Shown here piece after piece: positions 26,198 through 35,533 of a stretch of 64,000 bases of DNA. This stretch comes from Sphaerotilus mobilis. GTDB taxonomy: Bacteria; Pseudomonadota; Gammaproteobacteria; Burkholderiales; Burkholderiaceae_C. The first letter of the stretch is position 1. Every line of letters begins with the position of its first letter. The DNA lies in assembly GCF_004216565.1 (NCBI RefSeq), contig NZ_SGWV01000007.1:124001-188000 (forward strand), read 5' to 3'. The position numbers and the translations under genes are program-made. The notes below the pieces were generated by a model that was not told the DNA's origin, made no database searches, and worked only from the letters and a program-made list of their open reading frames with translations.

Positions 26198-27064
26198 TCA
26201 GCCGCGTGCCTGGCGATCCAGCCACTCGCAAGCCGCGCTGTCGGCGTCCTCGAAGGCGTGGATGGCGGTGTAGTGGTGCAGGCCGTCCAAGGCTTCGGTC
26301 TCGACCGTGTTGCCGGCGCCGCGCCAGCCTTCGGCATAGGCCGTCGACTGGCGCGCAAACTCGCTGCTCTCCAGGGCGCCCCAGACCAGCCGCAGCGGTG
26401 TCTGGCAAGGCCGCAGCGTGTGGATCGGCGACTGGCGGGCGATGGTGCGCTCGTCGAGCTGGATCACCGGCTGCAGGTAGCTCCAGCGCAGCGGTGCGAG
26501 GTCATAGAGGCCGCTGACCAGCCAGGCGCCACGCAGCGGGTCGGCCGGCAGGCCGTAGTCGCCGGCCCAGTCGGTGTGCAGGGCCATTGCGCCCAGTTGT
26601 CCACCGGCCGAATGGCCCGCGATGACGATGCGCTCGCGGTCGCCGTTGAAGTCCGCCGCGTGCTGCCACGTCCAGGCCAGCGCCGCCCGCACCTGGCGCA
26701 CGATCTCGTCGAGCGTCACCCACGGACAGAGCGCGTAGTTGACGACCACGCTGGCAAAGCCGCGTCGCTGCGGGCCGAGGGCGACGCAGCTGAAGTCGCC
26801 TGCCGACAGCGCCCGCCAGTAGCCGCCGTGGATGAAGACAAAGACCGGCGCGCCGGGCCGGTCGGCCGGAAAGATGTCCAGCGTCTCGGCCCGCGTCGGC
26901 CCGTAGGCCACTCCCGTGCGCAGCGACGGATGCGCCGCCCGCGCCTGCGCACTGCGTTCAACGTAGTGGCGCAGCTCGGCGGCCGGATCGGCCACCGGCA
27001 GCGACGGGTTGTACTGGGCGTCGATCTGCGCCTGCGTCTCGAACGTCCGGTAGAGGGTGGGCAT
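26198..27064 (-). CDS. alpha/beta-hydrolase, probable N-formylkynurenine formamidase
   Basis: 288 residues. An alpha/beta hydrolase with HGGYW at 79-83 (oxyanion motif of the eukaryotic-type arylformamidase group) and the nucleophile elbow AGHSAGG (Ser152); the Asp and His of the triad lie in the C-terminal half ([15 protein letters not shown] holds a likely His). Hydrolysis of N-formylkynurenine to kynurenine is inferred from HGGYW and the direct placement before kynU. The usual bacterial KynB is an unrelated cyclase-type metal enzyme, so this is a non-orthologous solution. A generic esterase role cannot be excluded. Confidence 0.75.
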   Translation of the reverse strand: MPTLYRTFETQAQIDAQYNPSLPVADPAAELRHYVERSAQARAAHPSLRTGVAYGPTRAETLDIFPADRPGAPVFVFIHGGYWRALSAGDFSCVALGPQRRGFASVVVNYALCPWVTLDEIVRQVRAALAWTWQHAADFNGDRERIVIAGHSAGGQLGAMALHTDWAGDYGLPADPLRGAWLVSGLYDLAPLRWSYLQPVIQLDERTIARQSPIHTLRPCQTPLRLVWGALESSEFARQSTAYAEGWRGAGNTVETEALDGLHHYTAIHAFEDADSAACEWLDRQARG

Positions 27065-27084
27065 GGGCGGCGCCGTCGTGTCGT

Positions 27085-28242
27085 TCAGGGCAGGTAGGTC
27101 CAGGCGCCGTTCTCGATCTTGACCATCACGCGGGCGCGCTGGTCCAGGCCCAGGTGGTCGCCGGCCGACATGTTGAAGATGCCGTGTGCGCCGGCCAGGT
27201 CCTTCACGCCTTCGAGCGCGTCGCGCAGCGCGGCGCGGAACTCGACCGTGCCGGGCTGGGCCTTCTTCAACGCGGCCGGAACCGCCGCCGCCATCAGCGC
27301 ACCGGCGTCCCAGGCATGGGCGCCGAAGGTGCTGACGCTGCCCTTGCCATTGGCCGCTTCATAGGCCGCGACATAGGCCTGTGCGCTCTTGCGCACCGGG
27401 TGATTGGCGGGCAACTGGTCGGCCACCAGGACCGGGCCGCTGGGCAGGATGGTGCCTTCGACGTCCTTGCCACCGACGCGCAGGAAGTCGTTGTTGGCCA
27501 CGCCGTGGGTCTGGTACTGCTTGCCGTTGTAGCCCCGCTCCTTGAGCGCCTTGGCCGGCAACGCGGCGGGCGTGCCCGAGCCGGCGATCAGCACCGCGTC
27601 CGGGTTGGCGGCCTGCAGCTTCAGGACCTGTGCGGTCACCGACGTGTCGTTGCGGGCGTAGCGCTCATTGGCGACGATCTGGATGCCCTTGAGCGCGGCG
27701 GCCTTGCTGAACTCGTTGAACCAGCCTTCGCCGTAGGCATCGGCAAAGCCGATGAAACCGACCTTGCGCACGCCGTTGTCGGCCATGTGCGTGGCGATCG
27801 CCAGCGACATCATGATGTCGTTCTGCGGCGTCTTGAAGACCCAGCGCTTCTTGTCGTCCATCGGCTCGACGATGCGGGCCGAGGCGGCCATCGAGATCAT
27901 CGGCACCTTGGCCTCCGCGACCGCATCGATCATGGCCAGCGAGTTGGGCGTGGTGGTCGAACCCAGCACGATGTCAACCTTGTCCTCGGTGATCAGGCGA
28001 CGCGTGTTGGCCACCGCCTTGGTGGTGTCCGACGCATCGTCGAGCACGATGTATTCGACCGTCTTGCCGCCGATGGACTTGGGCATCAGCGCGATGGTGT
28101 TCTTCTCCGGGATGCCCAGCGAGGCGGCCGGGCCGGTGGCCGAGACGGTCACACCGACCTTGATCTGGGCCTGCGCCACGGCAGCATTGAAACCGAGCAG
28201 GGCCAGCGCGGCGGTGGCGATCAGGGTGCGTCGAATCATCAT
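27085..28242 (-). CDS. periplasmic substrate-binding protein, branched-chain amino acid / aromatic ABC type
   Basis: 385 residues from the first of two adjacent ATGs (28242), with AAGGAGA seven bases upstream. Signal peptide MMIRRTLIATAALALLGFNAAVAQAQ, then a type I binding-protein fold: IKVGVTVSATGPAASLG, VDIVLGSTTTPNSLAMI and VGFIGFADAYGEGWFNEF. LivK-like domains bind amino acids or small aromatic acids. No permease or ATPase genes adjoin it, so it must work with a transporter encoded elsewhere. Position after the paa genes suggests uptake of phenylacetate or a related aromatic, which is inference. It is also only 20 bases before the formamidase gene. Confidence 0.85.
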   Translation of the reverse strand: MMIRRTLIATAALALLGFNAAVAQAQIKVGVTVSATGPAASLGIPEKNTIALMPKSIGGKTVEYIVLDDASDTTKAVANTRRLITEDKVDIVLGSTTTPNSLAMIDAVAEAKVPMISMAASARIVEPMDDKKRWVFKTPQNDIMMSLAIATHMADNGVRKVGFIGFADAYGEGWFNEFSKAAALKGIQIVANERYARNDTSVTAQVLKLQAANPDAVLIAGSGTPAALPAKALKERGYNGKQYQTHGVANNDFLRVGGKDVEGTILPSGPVLVADQLPANHPVRKSAQAYVAAYEAANGKGSVSTFGAHAWDAGALMAAAVPAALKKAQPGTVEFRAALRDALEGVKDLAGAHGIFNMSAGDHLGLDQRARVMVKIENGAWTYLP

Positions 28243-28270
28243 GGTCTTGTCTCCTTGGGGATCGTGGGCG

Positions 28271-28294
28271 GGGAACGGGAACGGGAACGGGAAC
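28271..28294. repeat. Hexamer tandem repeat (GGGAAC x4)
   Basis: Four exact GGGAAC units in the 85-base gap between the TetR gene and the binding-protein gene, about 30 bases upstream of the latter's ATG. Copy number could change promoter or leader spacing. Confidence 0.85.
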
Positions 28295-28327
28295 AGAAAA
28301 GCAAACAGATCGAGGAACAGGCAGGAC

Positions 28328-28945
28328 TCAGGCGGAGGCCTGCAGCGCCGGTGTCTGCAGGGCCAGCAGCCCACCGACGAAGAGGTCGGCGACCACCGGG
28401 GCCATGTCGTCATGGGTCAGCGGCCCATCGGGCTGCAGCCAGGTGAACATCCAGTTGATCATGCCGAACAGCAGCATCGTCAGCGGCTTGTGCAGCGAGG
28501 CGGCCGCCAGCGCCGGGCGGACCTGCGCGACCGCATCGGCGAAGGCCGCGACGACCTGGCGCTGGCCGTCGAGCACCACGCTGCGTTCGGCCTCGCCGAG
28601 GAAGCGCACATCCTCGGTCAGCACGCGGTGTTCGCCCTGGGCATCGGCATAGGCCCGCACAAAGGCGAGGATCAGCGCGCGCAGCTGGGCCTCGCCCAGC
28701 AGCCCTTGTGCCTGCACGCTGGCCACCAGGGCCTGCAGCCGGGCGATGTGCTGCTGGCAGATCTGCAGCAGCAGCGCTTCCTTGTCGCGCACATAGTGGT
28801 AGAGCGCCGGCTTGGTCAGGCCGCAGGCCATGGCGACCTCGTTCATCGACGTGCCGGGATAGCCGCGTGCGGCAAACAGCTCGGCCGCATGCGCGAGGAT
28901 GGCCTCGTGCTGATCGGCATAGGTGGCGGAACGGCCGCGTGGCAT
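28328..28945 (-). CDS. TetR-family regulator of the phenylacetate genes
   Basis: 205 residues. TetR HTH at about 12-58: HEAILAHAAELFAARGYPGT, then NEVAMACGLTKPALYHYVRDKEALL. The C-terminal ligand domain is helical (VVLDGQRQVVAAFADAVAQV, MTMLLFGMINWMFTWL by position near the end). It is 35 bases downstream of paaK in the same direction. Betaproteobacterial phenylacetate operons are commonly controlled by a TetR repressor (PaaR) that senses phenylacetyl-CoA; I infer that role here. A likely operator lies upstream of paaG. Confidence 0.82.
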   Translation of the reverse strand: MPRGRSATYADQHEAILAHAAELFAARGYPGTSMNEVAMACGLTKPALYHYVRDKEALLLQICQQHIARLQALVASVQAQGLLGEAQLRALILAFVRAYADAQGEHRVLTEDVRFLGEAERSVVLDGQRQVVAAFADAVAQVRPALAAASLHKPLTMLLFGMINWMFTWLQPDGPLTHDDMAPVVADLFVGGLLALQTPALQASA

Positions 28946-28980
28946 GTCGGGATCGGGCGTCTGTGTGTGGACGGCGTGGC

Positions 28981-30291
28981 TCAGCCGCGCGGGCGCTTGT
29001 CGACCACGCGGCGGGCCTTGCCGACCAGCGTGCGTTCGATGCTGTCGGGCTCACCGACCACCACCCGTGCGGTCACGCCCACCAGCGTCTTGATGCGCTG
29101 CTGCAGCCAGCTCGCAGCCTCCTGCGAGACGATGGCCGGCGCGCCGGCAAGCCGTTCGCAACGCACCTCCAGCTCGTCGAGGTGGCCGTCGCGGCTGACG
29201 ACCAGCTGGTACTGGCCGGCCAGCTGGCCGTGCTGAAGCACGATCTCCTCGATCTGGGTCGGGAAGACATTGACGCCGCGGATGATCAGCATGTCGTCGC
29301 TGCGGCCAACGATCTTGCCGATGCGGCGCATGCTGCGCGAAGTCGGTGGCAACAGCCGCGTCAGGTCGCGGGTGCGGTAGCGGATGACCGGCAGCGCCTG
29401 CTTGGTCAGCGTGGTGAAGACCAGCTCGCCCTCGGAACCCTCGGGCAGCACCTCGCCGGTTTCGGGGTCGATGATCTCGGGATAGAAGTGGTCCTCCCAG
29501 ATCACCGGGCCGTCCTTGGACTCGATGCATTCGCTGGCCACACCCGGGCCCATCACCTCGGACAGGCCGTAGATGTCGACCGCATCGAGGCCGGCGCTGG
29601 CCTCGATCTCGCGCCGCATCGCCTCGGTCCAGGGCTCGGCACCGAAGATGCCGACCTTGAGCGAGCTGGCCGCCGGATCCAGGCCCTGGCGGCGCATTTC
29701 CTCGACGATCACCTGCATGTAGCTCGGGGTGACCATGATGATGTCGGGCTTGAAGTCGGTGATCAGCTGGACCTGCTTCTCGGTCTGGCCGCCCGACATC
29801 GGGATGACCGTGCAGCCCAGCCGCTCGGCACCGTAGTGCGCGCCCAGGCCGCCGGTGAACAGGCCGTAGCCATAGGCCACGTGCACGATGTCGCCCGCCC
29901 GCCCACCCGCTGCGCGGATCGAGCGCGCCACCAGGTCGGCCCAGTGGTCAATGTCCTGGCGGGTGTAGCCCACCACGGTCGGCTTGCCGGTCGTGCCCGA
30001 CGAGGCATGCACCCGCACCACCTGCTCGCGCGGCACCGCGAACAGGCCGAAGGGGTAGTGGTCGCGCAGCGTGGCCTTGCCGGTGAACGGGAACTTGGCC
30101 AGATCGGCCAGCGTCTTCAGGTCGTCCGGATGGACGCCCTTGGCGTCGAAGGCCTCGCGGTAGTGCGCCACGTTGGCATAGGCATGCGCCAGCGTCTGTT
30201 TCAGGCGCTGGAGCTGCAGGGCCTGCAGCTCGTCGCGGCTGGCGGTCTCGATGGGTTCGAGGTCCCCGGGGGCAGGTTGCTTGACGGGCAT
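28981..30291 (-). CDS. paaK: phenylacetate-CoA ligase
   Basis: 436 residues, a short ANL-family ligase that activates phenylacetate with ATP and CoA. Seen: VHASSGTTGKPTVVGYT near 93-109 (P-loop), YGLSEVMGPGVASEC near 240, the hinge area TRDLTRLLPPTSRSMRRIGK, and IRGVNVFPTQIEE near 340. This set and length fit PaaK well. It follows paaI by 32 bases in a paaG-paaI-paaK-tetR order. The ring-epoxidase genes paaABCDE are not in this window. Confidence 0.92.
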   Translation of the reverse strand: MPVKQPAPGDLEPIETASRDELQALQLQRLKQTLAHAYANVAHYREAFDAKGVHPDDLKTLADLAKFPFTGKATLRDHYPFGLFAVPREQVVRVHASSGTTGKPTVVGYTRQDIDHWADLVARSIRAAGGRAGDIVHVAYGYGLFTGGLGAHYGAERLGCTVIPMSGGQTEKQVQLITDFKPDIIMVTPSYMQVIVEEMRRQGLDPAASSLKVGIFGAEPWTEAMRREIEASAGLDAVDIYGLSEVMGPGVASECIESKDGPVIWEDHFYPEIIDPETGEVLPEGSEGELVFTTLTKQALPVIRYRTRDLTRLLPPTSRSMRRIGKIVGRSDDMLIIRGVNVFPTQIEEIVLQHGQLAGQYQLVVSRDGHLDELEVRCERLAGAPAIVSQEAASWLQQRIKTLVGVTARVVVGEPDSIERTLVGKARRVVDKRPRG

Positions 30292-30323
30292 GGGGTGTCT
30301 CCTGGAAGGCGGTGGGATGGGGG

Positions 30324-30797
30324 TCAGGCGGCAGGTTCGGACACTGGCCCCGACACCGGCACCGGCCCCGAAACCGGCACCGTCTGCCGGCCCTTCATCG
30401 CATAGGACTTGCCACGGAAGACCGCGATCAGCGCGCCCTTCTGGTTGTGGACCTCGATGTCGTAGACCCCCGTGCGGCCGGCGCGCTGGACCTCGCGGGC
30501 GACGGCGCTGAGGCGGTCGCCTTCATGCGACGGCGCCACGATGTCGATCGAGAAGCCCGAGGCCACCGTGGCCTCGTTGGCGGCATTGCAGGCGTAGGCA
30601 AAGGCGGTGTCGGCCAGCGTCGCGACGATGCCACCGTGGCAGATCGCGAAGCCGTTGAGCATGTCCTCGCGCACCGTCATCTCGACCGTGGCGCGGCCTG
30701 GCGCGATGGCGGTGATCGCCAGGCCCAGCGCCTGCGCGGCGCGGTCCTTGGCGTACATGCCGTCGCGCACATGTTCGGCGGTCTGCTGCGGGTTCAT
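30324..30797 (-). CDS. paaI: hydroxyphenylacetyl-CoA thioesterase
   Basis: 157 residues, a hotdog-fold thioesterase. Seen: RATVEMTVREDMLNGFAICH near 35-54, GGIVATLADTAFAYACNAAN (catalytic Asp/Gly region) and DRLSAVAREVQRAGRTGVYDI. PaaI hydrolyses dead-end ring-hydroxylated phenylacetyl-CoA and frees CoA. The last 17 residues are an odd P-V-S-G-P repeat that comes from an imperfect tandem DNA repeat at about 30340-30382 and is probably not structured. It is translationally adjacent to paaG, one base between the genes. Confidence 0.9.
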   Translation of the reverse strand: MNPQQTAEHVRDGMYAKDRAAQALGLAITAIAPGRATVEMTVREDMLNGFAICHGGIVATLADTAFAYACNAANEATVASGFSIDIVAPSHEGDRLSAVAREVQRAGRTGVYDIEVHNQKGALIAVFRGKSYAMKGRQTVPVSGPVPVSGPVSEPAA

Positions 30798-30798
30798 C

Positions 30799-31629
30799 TC
30801 AACGCTCCGTGAAGGTGGGGACGCGCTTGGCGAAGAAGGCTCCGACGCCCTCGGCGTAATCGGCCGAACGGCCCAGTCGACGTTGCAGCTGGGCCTCGTG
30901 CGTCAGGGCCTGGTCAAGGGTCGACGCGGCACCGGCATCGAGCGCGGCCCGGGTCTCGACCAGCGCCTTGACCGGCATCGCGGCCAGACGCTGCGCCAGC
31001 GCGGCGACCGTCGCGGTGAATTCGGCGTCATCGACACATTGCCAGATCAGGCCCCAGTCGGCTGCCTGCTGTGCCGGCAGCTTGTCGCCCAGCATCGCCA
31101 GGCCGAGTGCACGCTGGCGGGTGGTCAGGCGCGGCAACAGCCAGGTGCCGCCGCAGTCGGGCACCAGCGCGATCTTGGCGAAGGCCTGGATGAAGCTGGC
31201 CGAGCGCGCCGCCAGCGTCAGGTCACAACCCAACGCAAGGTTGGCGCCGGCACCTGCCGCCACGCCATTGACCGCCGCGACGACCGGCACCGGCATCGAA
31301 CGGATGCGCAGCGCCAGCGGGCGGTAGGTGGCCTCGATCAGGTCGCCGATGTCGGGCTGCTGCGCGCTCGGCGCGAGCTGGCCGTCGACCATCACCGGCG
31401 CGACGGCCGGATCGCCCAGGTCCTGCCCGGCACAGAAACCGCGCCCGGCACCGGTGATGACGACACAGCGCACGCCGGCATCGGCCGCAGCGGCTTCCAG
31501 CGCCGCCAGCAGCTCGCCATGCATGGCGGTGGTGAAGCTGTTGAGCGCCTGCGGGCGGTTCAGCGTCAGGGTGCGGACGGCACCTTCCTGGCTGACCAGG
31601 ATCAGGGCTTGGGACTCGGCATTCGACAC
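30799..31629 (-). CDS. paaG: 1,2-epoxyphenylacetyl-CoA isomerase
   Basis: 276 residues of the crotonase superfamily. Seen: TLNRPQALNSFTTAMHGELL near 23, the oxyanion-hole segments ITGAGRGFCAGQDLGD near 58 and AAVNGVAAGAGANLALGCDL near 119, and FAKIALVPDCGGTWLLPRL, with the acidic base position as Asp. PaaG opens the ring epoxide to the oxepin-CoA and also isomerises double bonds later in the pathway. It is the first gene of the paaG-paaI-paaK-tetR group, whose promoter region is shared with divergent paaY. Confidence 0.9.
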   Translation of the reverse strand: MSNAESQALILVSQEGAVRTLTLNRPQALNSFTTAMHGELLAALEAAAADAGVRCVVITGAGRGFCAGQDLGDPAVAPVMVDGQLAPSAQQPDIGDLIEATYRPLALRIRSMPVPVVAAVNGVAAGAGANLALGCDLTLAARSASFIQAFAKIALVPDCGGTWLLPRLTTRQRALGLAMLGDKLPAQQAADWGLIWQCVDDAEFTATVAALAQRLAAMPVKALVETRAALDAGAASTLDQALTHEAQLQRRLGRSADYAEGVGAFFAKRVPTFTER

Positions 31630-31654
31630 GGGTGGGGGCTCCGAAACATTCTTG

Positions 31655-31668
31655 ACCGACCGGTAGGT
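31655..31668. promoter_or_regulatory. Palindromic operator candidate for the paa TetR regulator
   Basis: ACCGACCGGTAGGT, centred on CCGG and imperfect only at one base per arm; the match extends outward to TT/AA arms, giving eight of ten paired positions. It lies 25 bases upstream of paaG in the 154-base divergent gap with paaY, a typical place for a TetR repressor to control both directions. Confidence 0.55.
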
Positions 31669-31783
31669 AAATCGTAGCCTCGGCCTTGATCCACAACAAG
31701 ACGAGCGGCCTCGGGATCAACCCGCAGTACCGCCAGCCCGGCCGCCCGCCCGGCCGCACCCACCCGCTCCAGGAGCCCCGCCC

Positions 31784-32392
31784 ATGCCTTGTTACGCCAT
31801 CGACGGCATCCGCCCGGTCGTCGACCCGACCGCCCATGTCCACCCGACCGCCGTCCTGATCGGCGACGTCATCGTCGGCCCCGGCGCCTACATCGGCCCG
31901 CTGGCCAGCCTGCGCGGCGACTTCGGCCGCATCGTCATCGAGCGGGGTGCCAATGTGCAGGACACCTGCGTGATGCACGGCTTCCCCGGCAGCGACACGG
32001 TGGTCGAGGAAAACGGCCACATCGGCCACGGCGCCGTGCTGCACGGCTGCGTGGTCCGGCGCGACGCGCTGGTGGGCATGAACGCGGTGGTGATGGACGA
32101 GGCCGAAGTCGGCGAGCAAACCATCGTCGCCGCCTGCGCCTTCGTGCGCGCCGGCCTGAAACTGCCCCCCCGCTCACTGGTCGCCGGCCTGCCCGCCAAG
32201 GTCGTGCGCGAACTGACCGCCACCGAGATCGCCTGGAAGCGCGAAGGCACCGGCGTCTACCAAGACCTGACCCTGCGCTGCCACGCCAGCCTGGTCGAAT
32301 GCACCCCGCTCGAAGCGGTCGAACCCGACCGGCCACGCATGCCAGCCCCGGATGTCAAGCCGCTGGTGGCGACGAAGCGGGATGGGGGGTGA
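31784..32392 (+). CDS. paaY: gamma-carbonic-anhydrase-like hexapeptide protein PaaY
   Basis: 202 residues, a left-handed beta-helix protein. Hexapeptide repeats run from about 12 to 130 ([60 protein letters not shown]). The zinc-binding histidines of the family ([13 protein letters not shown]) are present. The C-terminal helix and tail ([20 protein letters not shown]) match PaaY of phenylacetate operons, reported to act as a thioesterase or carbonic anhydrase. It is divergent from paaG and shares the palindromic operator candidate. Confidence 0.88.
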   Translation: MPCYAIDGIRPVVDPTAHVHPTAVLIGDVIVGPGAYIGPLASLRGDFGRIVIERGANVQDTCVMHGFPGSDTVVEENGHIGHGAVLHGCVVRRDALVGMNAVVMDEAEVGEQTIVAACAFVRAGLKLPPRSLVAGLPAKVVRELTATEIAWKREGTGVYQDLTLRCHASLVECTPLEAVEPDRPRMPAPDVKPLVATKRDGG

Positions 32393-32404
32393 GCCCCGAC
32401 CGGC

Positions 32405-33040
32405 TCACAGCGGTATCGGCACCAGCCTCATCCGCACGCCCGCATCCGTCACCCTGAAGTCCCCCGGCTGCATGCCGAGCAGTTTGATGCCTTCGCGCAG
32501 GCGGTCGTTGAAGCGGTGGACCTCGTGGTCCTGCAGGACCTCTTCCACCACGCGCGGGCCGACCCGTTCGACGGCTTCGGCGATGCGGCCGGGCAGGCCG
32601 GCGATGCTGAAGGTTTCGCCGCGCACGCCGTCCAGACGCACGGTGCCGTCGCTGGCCTGGTAGCGCAGGCCGGTTGCGAAGGTCAGGTTGCCGTCGAAGG
32701 TGCGGCGGGAAAACAGTGTCTCGTCGACGCCGACGTCGCAGCCGAACACCAGCTTGTTGTCGGCCGGCCGCAGCTTGAGCTTCGGGCGCAGCAGGTGCAG
32801 GTCGAAGATCTCGCCGACCCGGCGCTTGAGCGGGAAGCGCGGGGCCACCGCGTTGAGCAGGTCGATCTGGCTGAGGTTCCACTCGCGCTGGATGCCCTGA
32901 ATGCCTTGCGCGCCCGCGCTGGCGCAGCCGCCCAGGGCCAGCAGCGGTGCCGCGCCCGCCCAGCTCAGGGCGCGCAGCAGGTGGGCACGGCGGGCCGGAT
33001 CAGCGGCTCCGCGACAATCGACGTCGGTCAGGTTCTTCAT
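32405..33040 (-). CDS. DUF1439 lipoprotein
   Basis: 211 residues from ATG 33040. It has a long N-terminal signal (HLLRALSWAGAAPLLALGGC) with a lipobox ending at Cys39, preceded by a twin-Arg-like RR that is too far for a clear Tat call. The body (REWNLSQIDLLNAVAPRFPL, VGEIFDLHLLRPKLKLRPAD, NLTFATGLRYQASDGTVRLD) matches DUF1439 (E. coli YceB-like), with a likely BPI/tubular lipid-binding fold. Function is unknown; such proteins are thought to bind lipid in the periplasm. It converges with paaY and diverges from aroE. Confidence 0.82.
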   Translation of the reverse strand: MKNLTDVDCRGAADPARRAHLLRALSWAGAAPLLALGGCASAGAQGIQGIQREWNLSQIDLLNAVAPRFPLKRRVGEIFDLHLLRPKLKLRPADNKLVFGCDVGVDETLFSRRTFDGNLTFATGLRYQASDGTVRLDGVRGETFSIAGLPGRIAEAVERVGPRVVEEVLQDHEVHRFNDRLREGIKLLGMQPGDFRVTDAGVRMRLVPIPL

Positions 33041-33164
33041 GGCGCGATTCTGTCGTCCCCAGAGCCTGCCGGACCGCTCCAAGTGGCCCCTTGGAACCAC
33101 CTGATACACCTGCGTCGACCACGGTCGATGCGGCATCGACAACGCCCACCCGAAGACGCACAAG

Positions 33165-33998
33165 ATGGACCGCTACGTCATCGCCGGTTTCCCGGTCAAG
33201 CACAGCCGCTCGCCGGCCATCCACAGCCGCTTTGCTGCCGAGACCGGCGAGCCGGTGCAGTACGACCGGCTCGAGATCGCACCGGGCACCTTCGCCGCCC
33301 AGGTCCGCGCCTTCGCCGTCGATGGCGGCAAGGGCTGCAACATCACCGTGCCTTACAAGCTCGAAGCCTGGCAGGCGGCGGTGCGCCGCACCCCACGCGC
33401 CGAGCTGGCCCATGCGGTCAACACGCTGCGTTTCGATGCCGACGGCTGGGCCGGCGACAACACCGATGGTGCCGGCCTGGTGCACGACATCACCGTCAAT
33501 GCCGGCGTGCCGCTCAAGGGCGCCCGTGTGCTGCTGATCGGCTCGGGTGGTGCCGGCCTGGGCGCCCTGGGTCCGCTGATCGAGGCTGGCGTGGCCGAGC
33601 TGGTGATGGTCAACCGCACCATTGCCAAGGCCGAAGAGGCGGTGGCCCGCCATGCGGCGCTGGCACAGGCTCATGGCGTGAGCCTGCGGGCCGGTGCGCT
33701 GGAAGAAGCTGGCAGTGGCCACGACATCGTCGTCAACGCGACCTCGGCCAGCCTGGCCGGTGCCGGCAGCCCCGTGGCTGCGAGCGCCTTGCGGCCCGGC
33801 TGTCTGGTGCTGGACATGATGTACGGCCCGGCCGCCCGGCCCTTCCTGGCCTGGGCCCGTGAGCAAGGGGCCGTCACCCGCGACGGTCTGGGCATGCTGG
33901 TTGAACAGGCCGCCGAGGCCTTCCAGTTCTGGCGCGGCGTGCGCCCGTCGACCGACGGCATCCTGGCCGCACTGCGGGCCGAGGTCGATGCCGCCTGA
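33165..33998 (+). CDS. aroE: shikimate dehydrogenase (NADP)
   Basis: 277 residues. It reduces 3-dehydroshikimate in aromatic amino acid synthesis. Seen: the substrate serines in [14 protein letters not shown] at 10-23, the catalytic lysine in [21 protein letters not shown] near 99, and the glycine-rich cofactor loop [14 protein letters not shown] near 124. It is the biosynthetic type, in contrast to the paralogue at 41600. Its last 11 bases overlap the start of thiO, so aroE leads the thiamine operon. Palindrome copy 6 lies inside. Confidence 0.93.
   Translation: MDRYVIAGFPVKHSRSPAIHSRFAAETGEPVQYDRLEIAPGTFAAQVRAFAVDGGKGCNITVPYKLEAWQAAVRRTPRAELAHAVNTLRFDADGWAGDNTDGAGLVHDITVNAGVPLKGARVLLIGSGGAGLGALGPLIEAGVAELVMVNRTIAKAEEAVARHAALAQAHGVSLRAGALEEAGSGHDIVVNATSASLAGAGSPVAASALRPGCLVLDMMYGPAARPFLAWAREQGAVTRDGLGMLVEQAAEAFQFWRGVRPSTDGILAALRAEVDAA
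33668..33684. repeat. 17-bp palindrome GGCTCA-N5-TGAGCC, copy 6
   Basis: Exact copy with spacer TGGCG inside aroE. Confidence 0.85.
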
Positions 33999-35232
33999 GG
34001 CAGCGGCCGCCCGGGCCGCAGCGCGCCTGCACATCGCCATCGCCGGTGCCGGCGTGTTGGGACGTCTGGCCGCGTGGGCGCTGGCGCGGGCCGGCCATGC
34101 CGTCACGGTGGTCGATCCGGCGACGGGTCCGGGCGCGCGCCATGACGGTCGCGGCGCAGCGGCGCAGACCGCCGCCGGCATGCTCAGCCCGCTGGCCGAG
34201 CTGGACAACGCCGGGCCCGAGGTGGCCGAACTCGGCTGGCGTTCGCTGGCGCTGTGGCAGGCCGTCGCGACCCGGCTGGCGGCCGCGCCCGATGCCTGTG
34301 CGGCCGCCGCACAGGCGCGCACCGACAGCCTTCGACTTGGCCAGCATGACGCGCCCGAGGTGCCCGGTCACGACGCCTTCGGCCCGATCGGGATGCGTCG
34401 ACAAGGCAGCCTGCTGCTGGCCCATGGCAGTGACCTGGGCGCGGCCGAACGGGTCCTGAGCCGTGTCCGCCTCGGTGCCGGGCTGCGCACCGACTGGCCG
34501 CAGCCACAAGCCCTGGACCGAGCCACGTTGCGGGCGCTCGAACCCGCCGTCGACCCCGCCCTGCGGGCCTGGCTGTTGCCCGACGAAGGCCAGCTGGTGC
34601 CGGCCATGATGCTGGCGGGCCTGGCCGCAGCGACCTCCGCCGACCTCCGCTGGCGCTGGTCCACCTCGGTCGACGCGGTCGAGCCTGGCCTGCTGCGGCT
34701 GGCCGGTGGCGAGGGGCTGCGCTGCGACCTGGCGCTGGACCTGCGCGGCCTGGGCGCGCGGCCCGATGCCGCCGCCGGCCTGTCGGACATGCGCGGCGTG
34801 CGCGGCGAGCTGGTCTGGCTGCATGCGCCCGGCCTGCGACTGGACCGTCCGCTGCGCCTGCTGCACCCGCGTCACCGCGTCTACATCGTGCCGCGACCGG
34901 GCGAGCGGGTCGTCATCGGCGCCAGCGAGATCGAGAGTGAAGACCGCTCGCCCGCCAGCCTGCGCAGCGCCGTCGAGCTGATGGCTGCTGCGCACAGCGT
35001 GCTGCCCTCGCTCGCCGAGGCGCGCATCGTCCACCTCGAAACCAATCTGCGCCCCGCCCTGCCCGACCACGCGCCGCGCACCGAGGCCTGCGACGGCCTG
35101 TTGCGCATCAACGGCCTGTTCCGGCACGGCTGGCTGATCGCGCCGGCCCTGTTGCAAGACGGCCTGCGACGCGTCGGTCTGGCCAGCGCCCTGGACACCC
35201 TGATCGAAGGAAGCGCCGATGAACACGCATGA
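33988..35232 (+). CDS. thiO: glycine oxidase ThiO (FAD)
   Basis: 414 residues from ATG 33988, overlapping the aroE end by 11 bases. A DAO-family flavoenzyme giving dehydroglycine for the thiazole ring of thiamine. Seen: dinucleotide motif [21 protein letters not shown] near 17-37, [27 protein letters not shown] split by the FAD loop, and [20 protein letters not shown]-like segments near 300 (here [19 protein letters not shown]). The end [20 protein letters not shown] binds the flavin. It overlaps thiS by 14 bases. Identification depends on thiS and thiG adjacency, since DAO enzymes look alike. Confidence 0.88.
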   Translation: MPPEAAAARAAARLHIAIAGAGVLGRLAAWALARAGHAVTVVDPATGPGARHDGRGAAAQTAAGMLSPLAELDNAGPEVAELGWRSLALWQAVATRLAAAPDACAAAAQARTDSLRLGQHDAPEVPGHDAFGPIGMRRQGSLLLAHGSDLGAAERVLSRVRLGAGLRTDWPQPQALDRATLRALEPAVDPALRAWLLPDEGQLVPAMMLAGLAAATSADLRWRWSTSVDAVEPGLLRLAGGEGLRCDLALDLRGLGARPDAAAGLSDMRGVRGELVWLHAPGLRLDRPLRLLHPRHRVYIVPRPGERVVIGASEIESEDRSPASLRSAVELMAAAHSVLPSLAEARIVHLETNLRPALPDHAPRTEACDGLLRINGLFRHGWLIAPALLQDGLRRVGLASALDTLIEGSADEHA

Positions 35233-35458
35233 ATCCGCCGCCGTCCTGCACCTGACGCTGGACGGCGTGAGCCTGAGCGCCGCCGCCGGCACGACGCTGG
35301 CCGAGCTGCTGGCGCAACACCCCGCCAGCGCCGCACTGGCGCCGGAGCGCTACGCCACCGCCGTCAATGGCGCCTTCGTGGCACGGGCTCGCCGCCTGAG
35401 CCACACCCTGCAGGACGGCGACGCCGTGACGCTGTTCCAGGCCATCGTCGGCGGCTGA
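35219..35458 (+). CDS. thiS: sulfur carrier protein ThiS
   Basis: 79 residues with a ubiquitin-like fold, ending in the required Gly-Gly (AIVGG) that becomes a thiocarboxylate. Seen: LDGVSLSAAAGTTLAELLAQH near 14-34 and TAVNGAFVARARRL near 48. Slightly longer at the N-terminus than common ThiS (66 residues); a later start is not available in frame with the fold. The start overlaps thiO by 14 bases. One near-copy of the window's palindrome (GGCTCG-CCGCC-TGAGCC, 35386-35402, one mismatch) lies inside. Confidence 0.92.
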   Translation: MNTHESAAVLHLTLDGVSLSAAAGTTLAELLAQHPASAALAPERYATAVNGAFVARARRLSHTLQDGDAVTLFQAIVGG

Positions 35459-35480
35459 GCCGCCCTGCAACGACTTGGCG

Positions 35481-35520
35481 TGACCTGACGCGACCTGACC
35501 TGACCTGACCCGACACGACC
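35481..35520. repeat. GACCT-type short repeats between thiS and thiG
   Basis: Eight near-identical GACNT/GACC units in the 75-base gap (TGACCTGACG, then CGACCTGACC, TGACCTGACC, CGACACGACC). The repeat lies directly upstream of thiG. No ribosome-binding site stands out within it. Confidence 0.75.
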
Positions 35521-35533
35521 CGCCGCACCGAAC

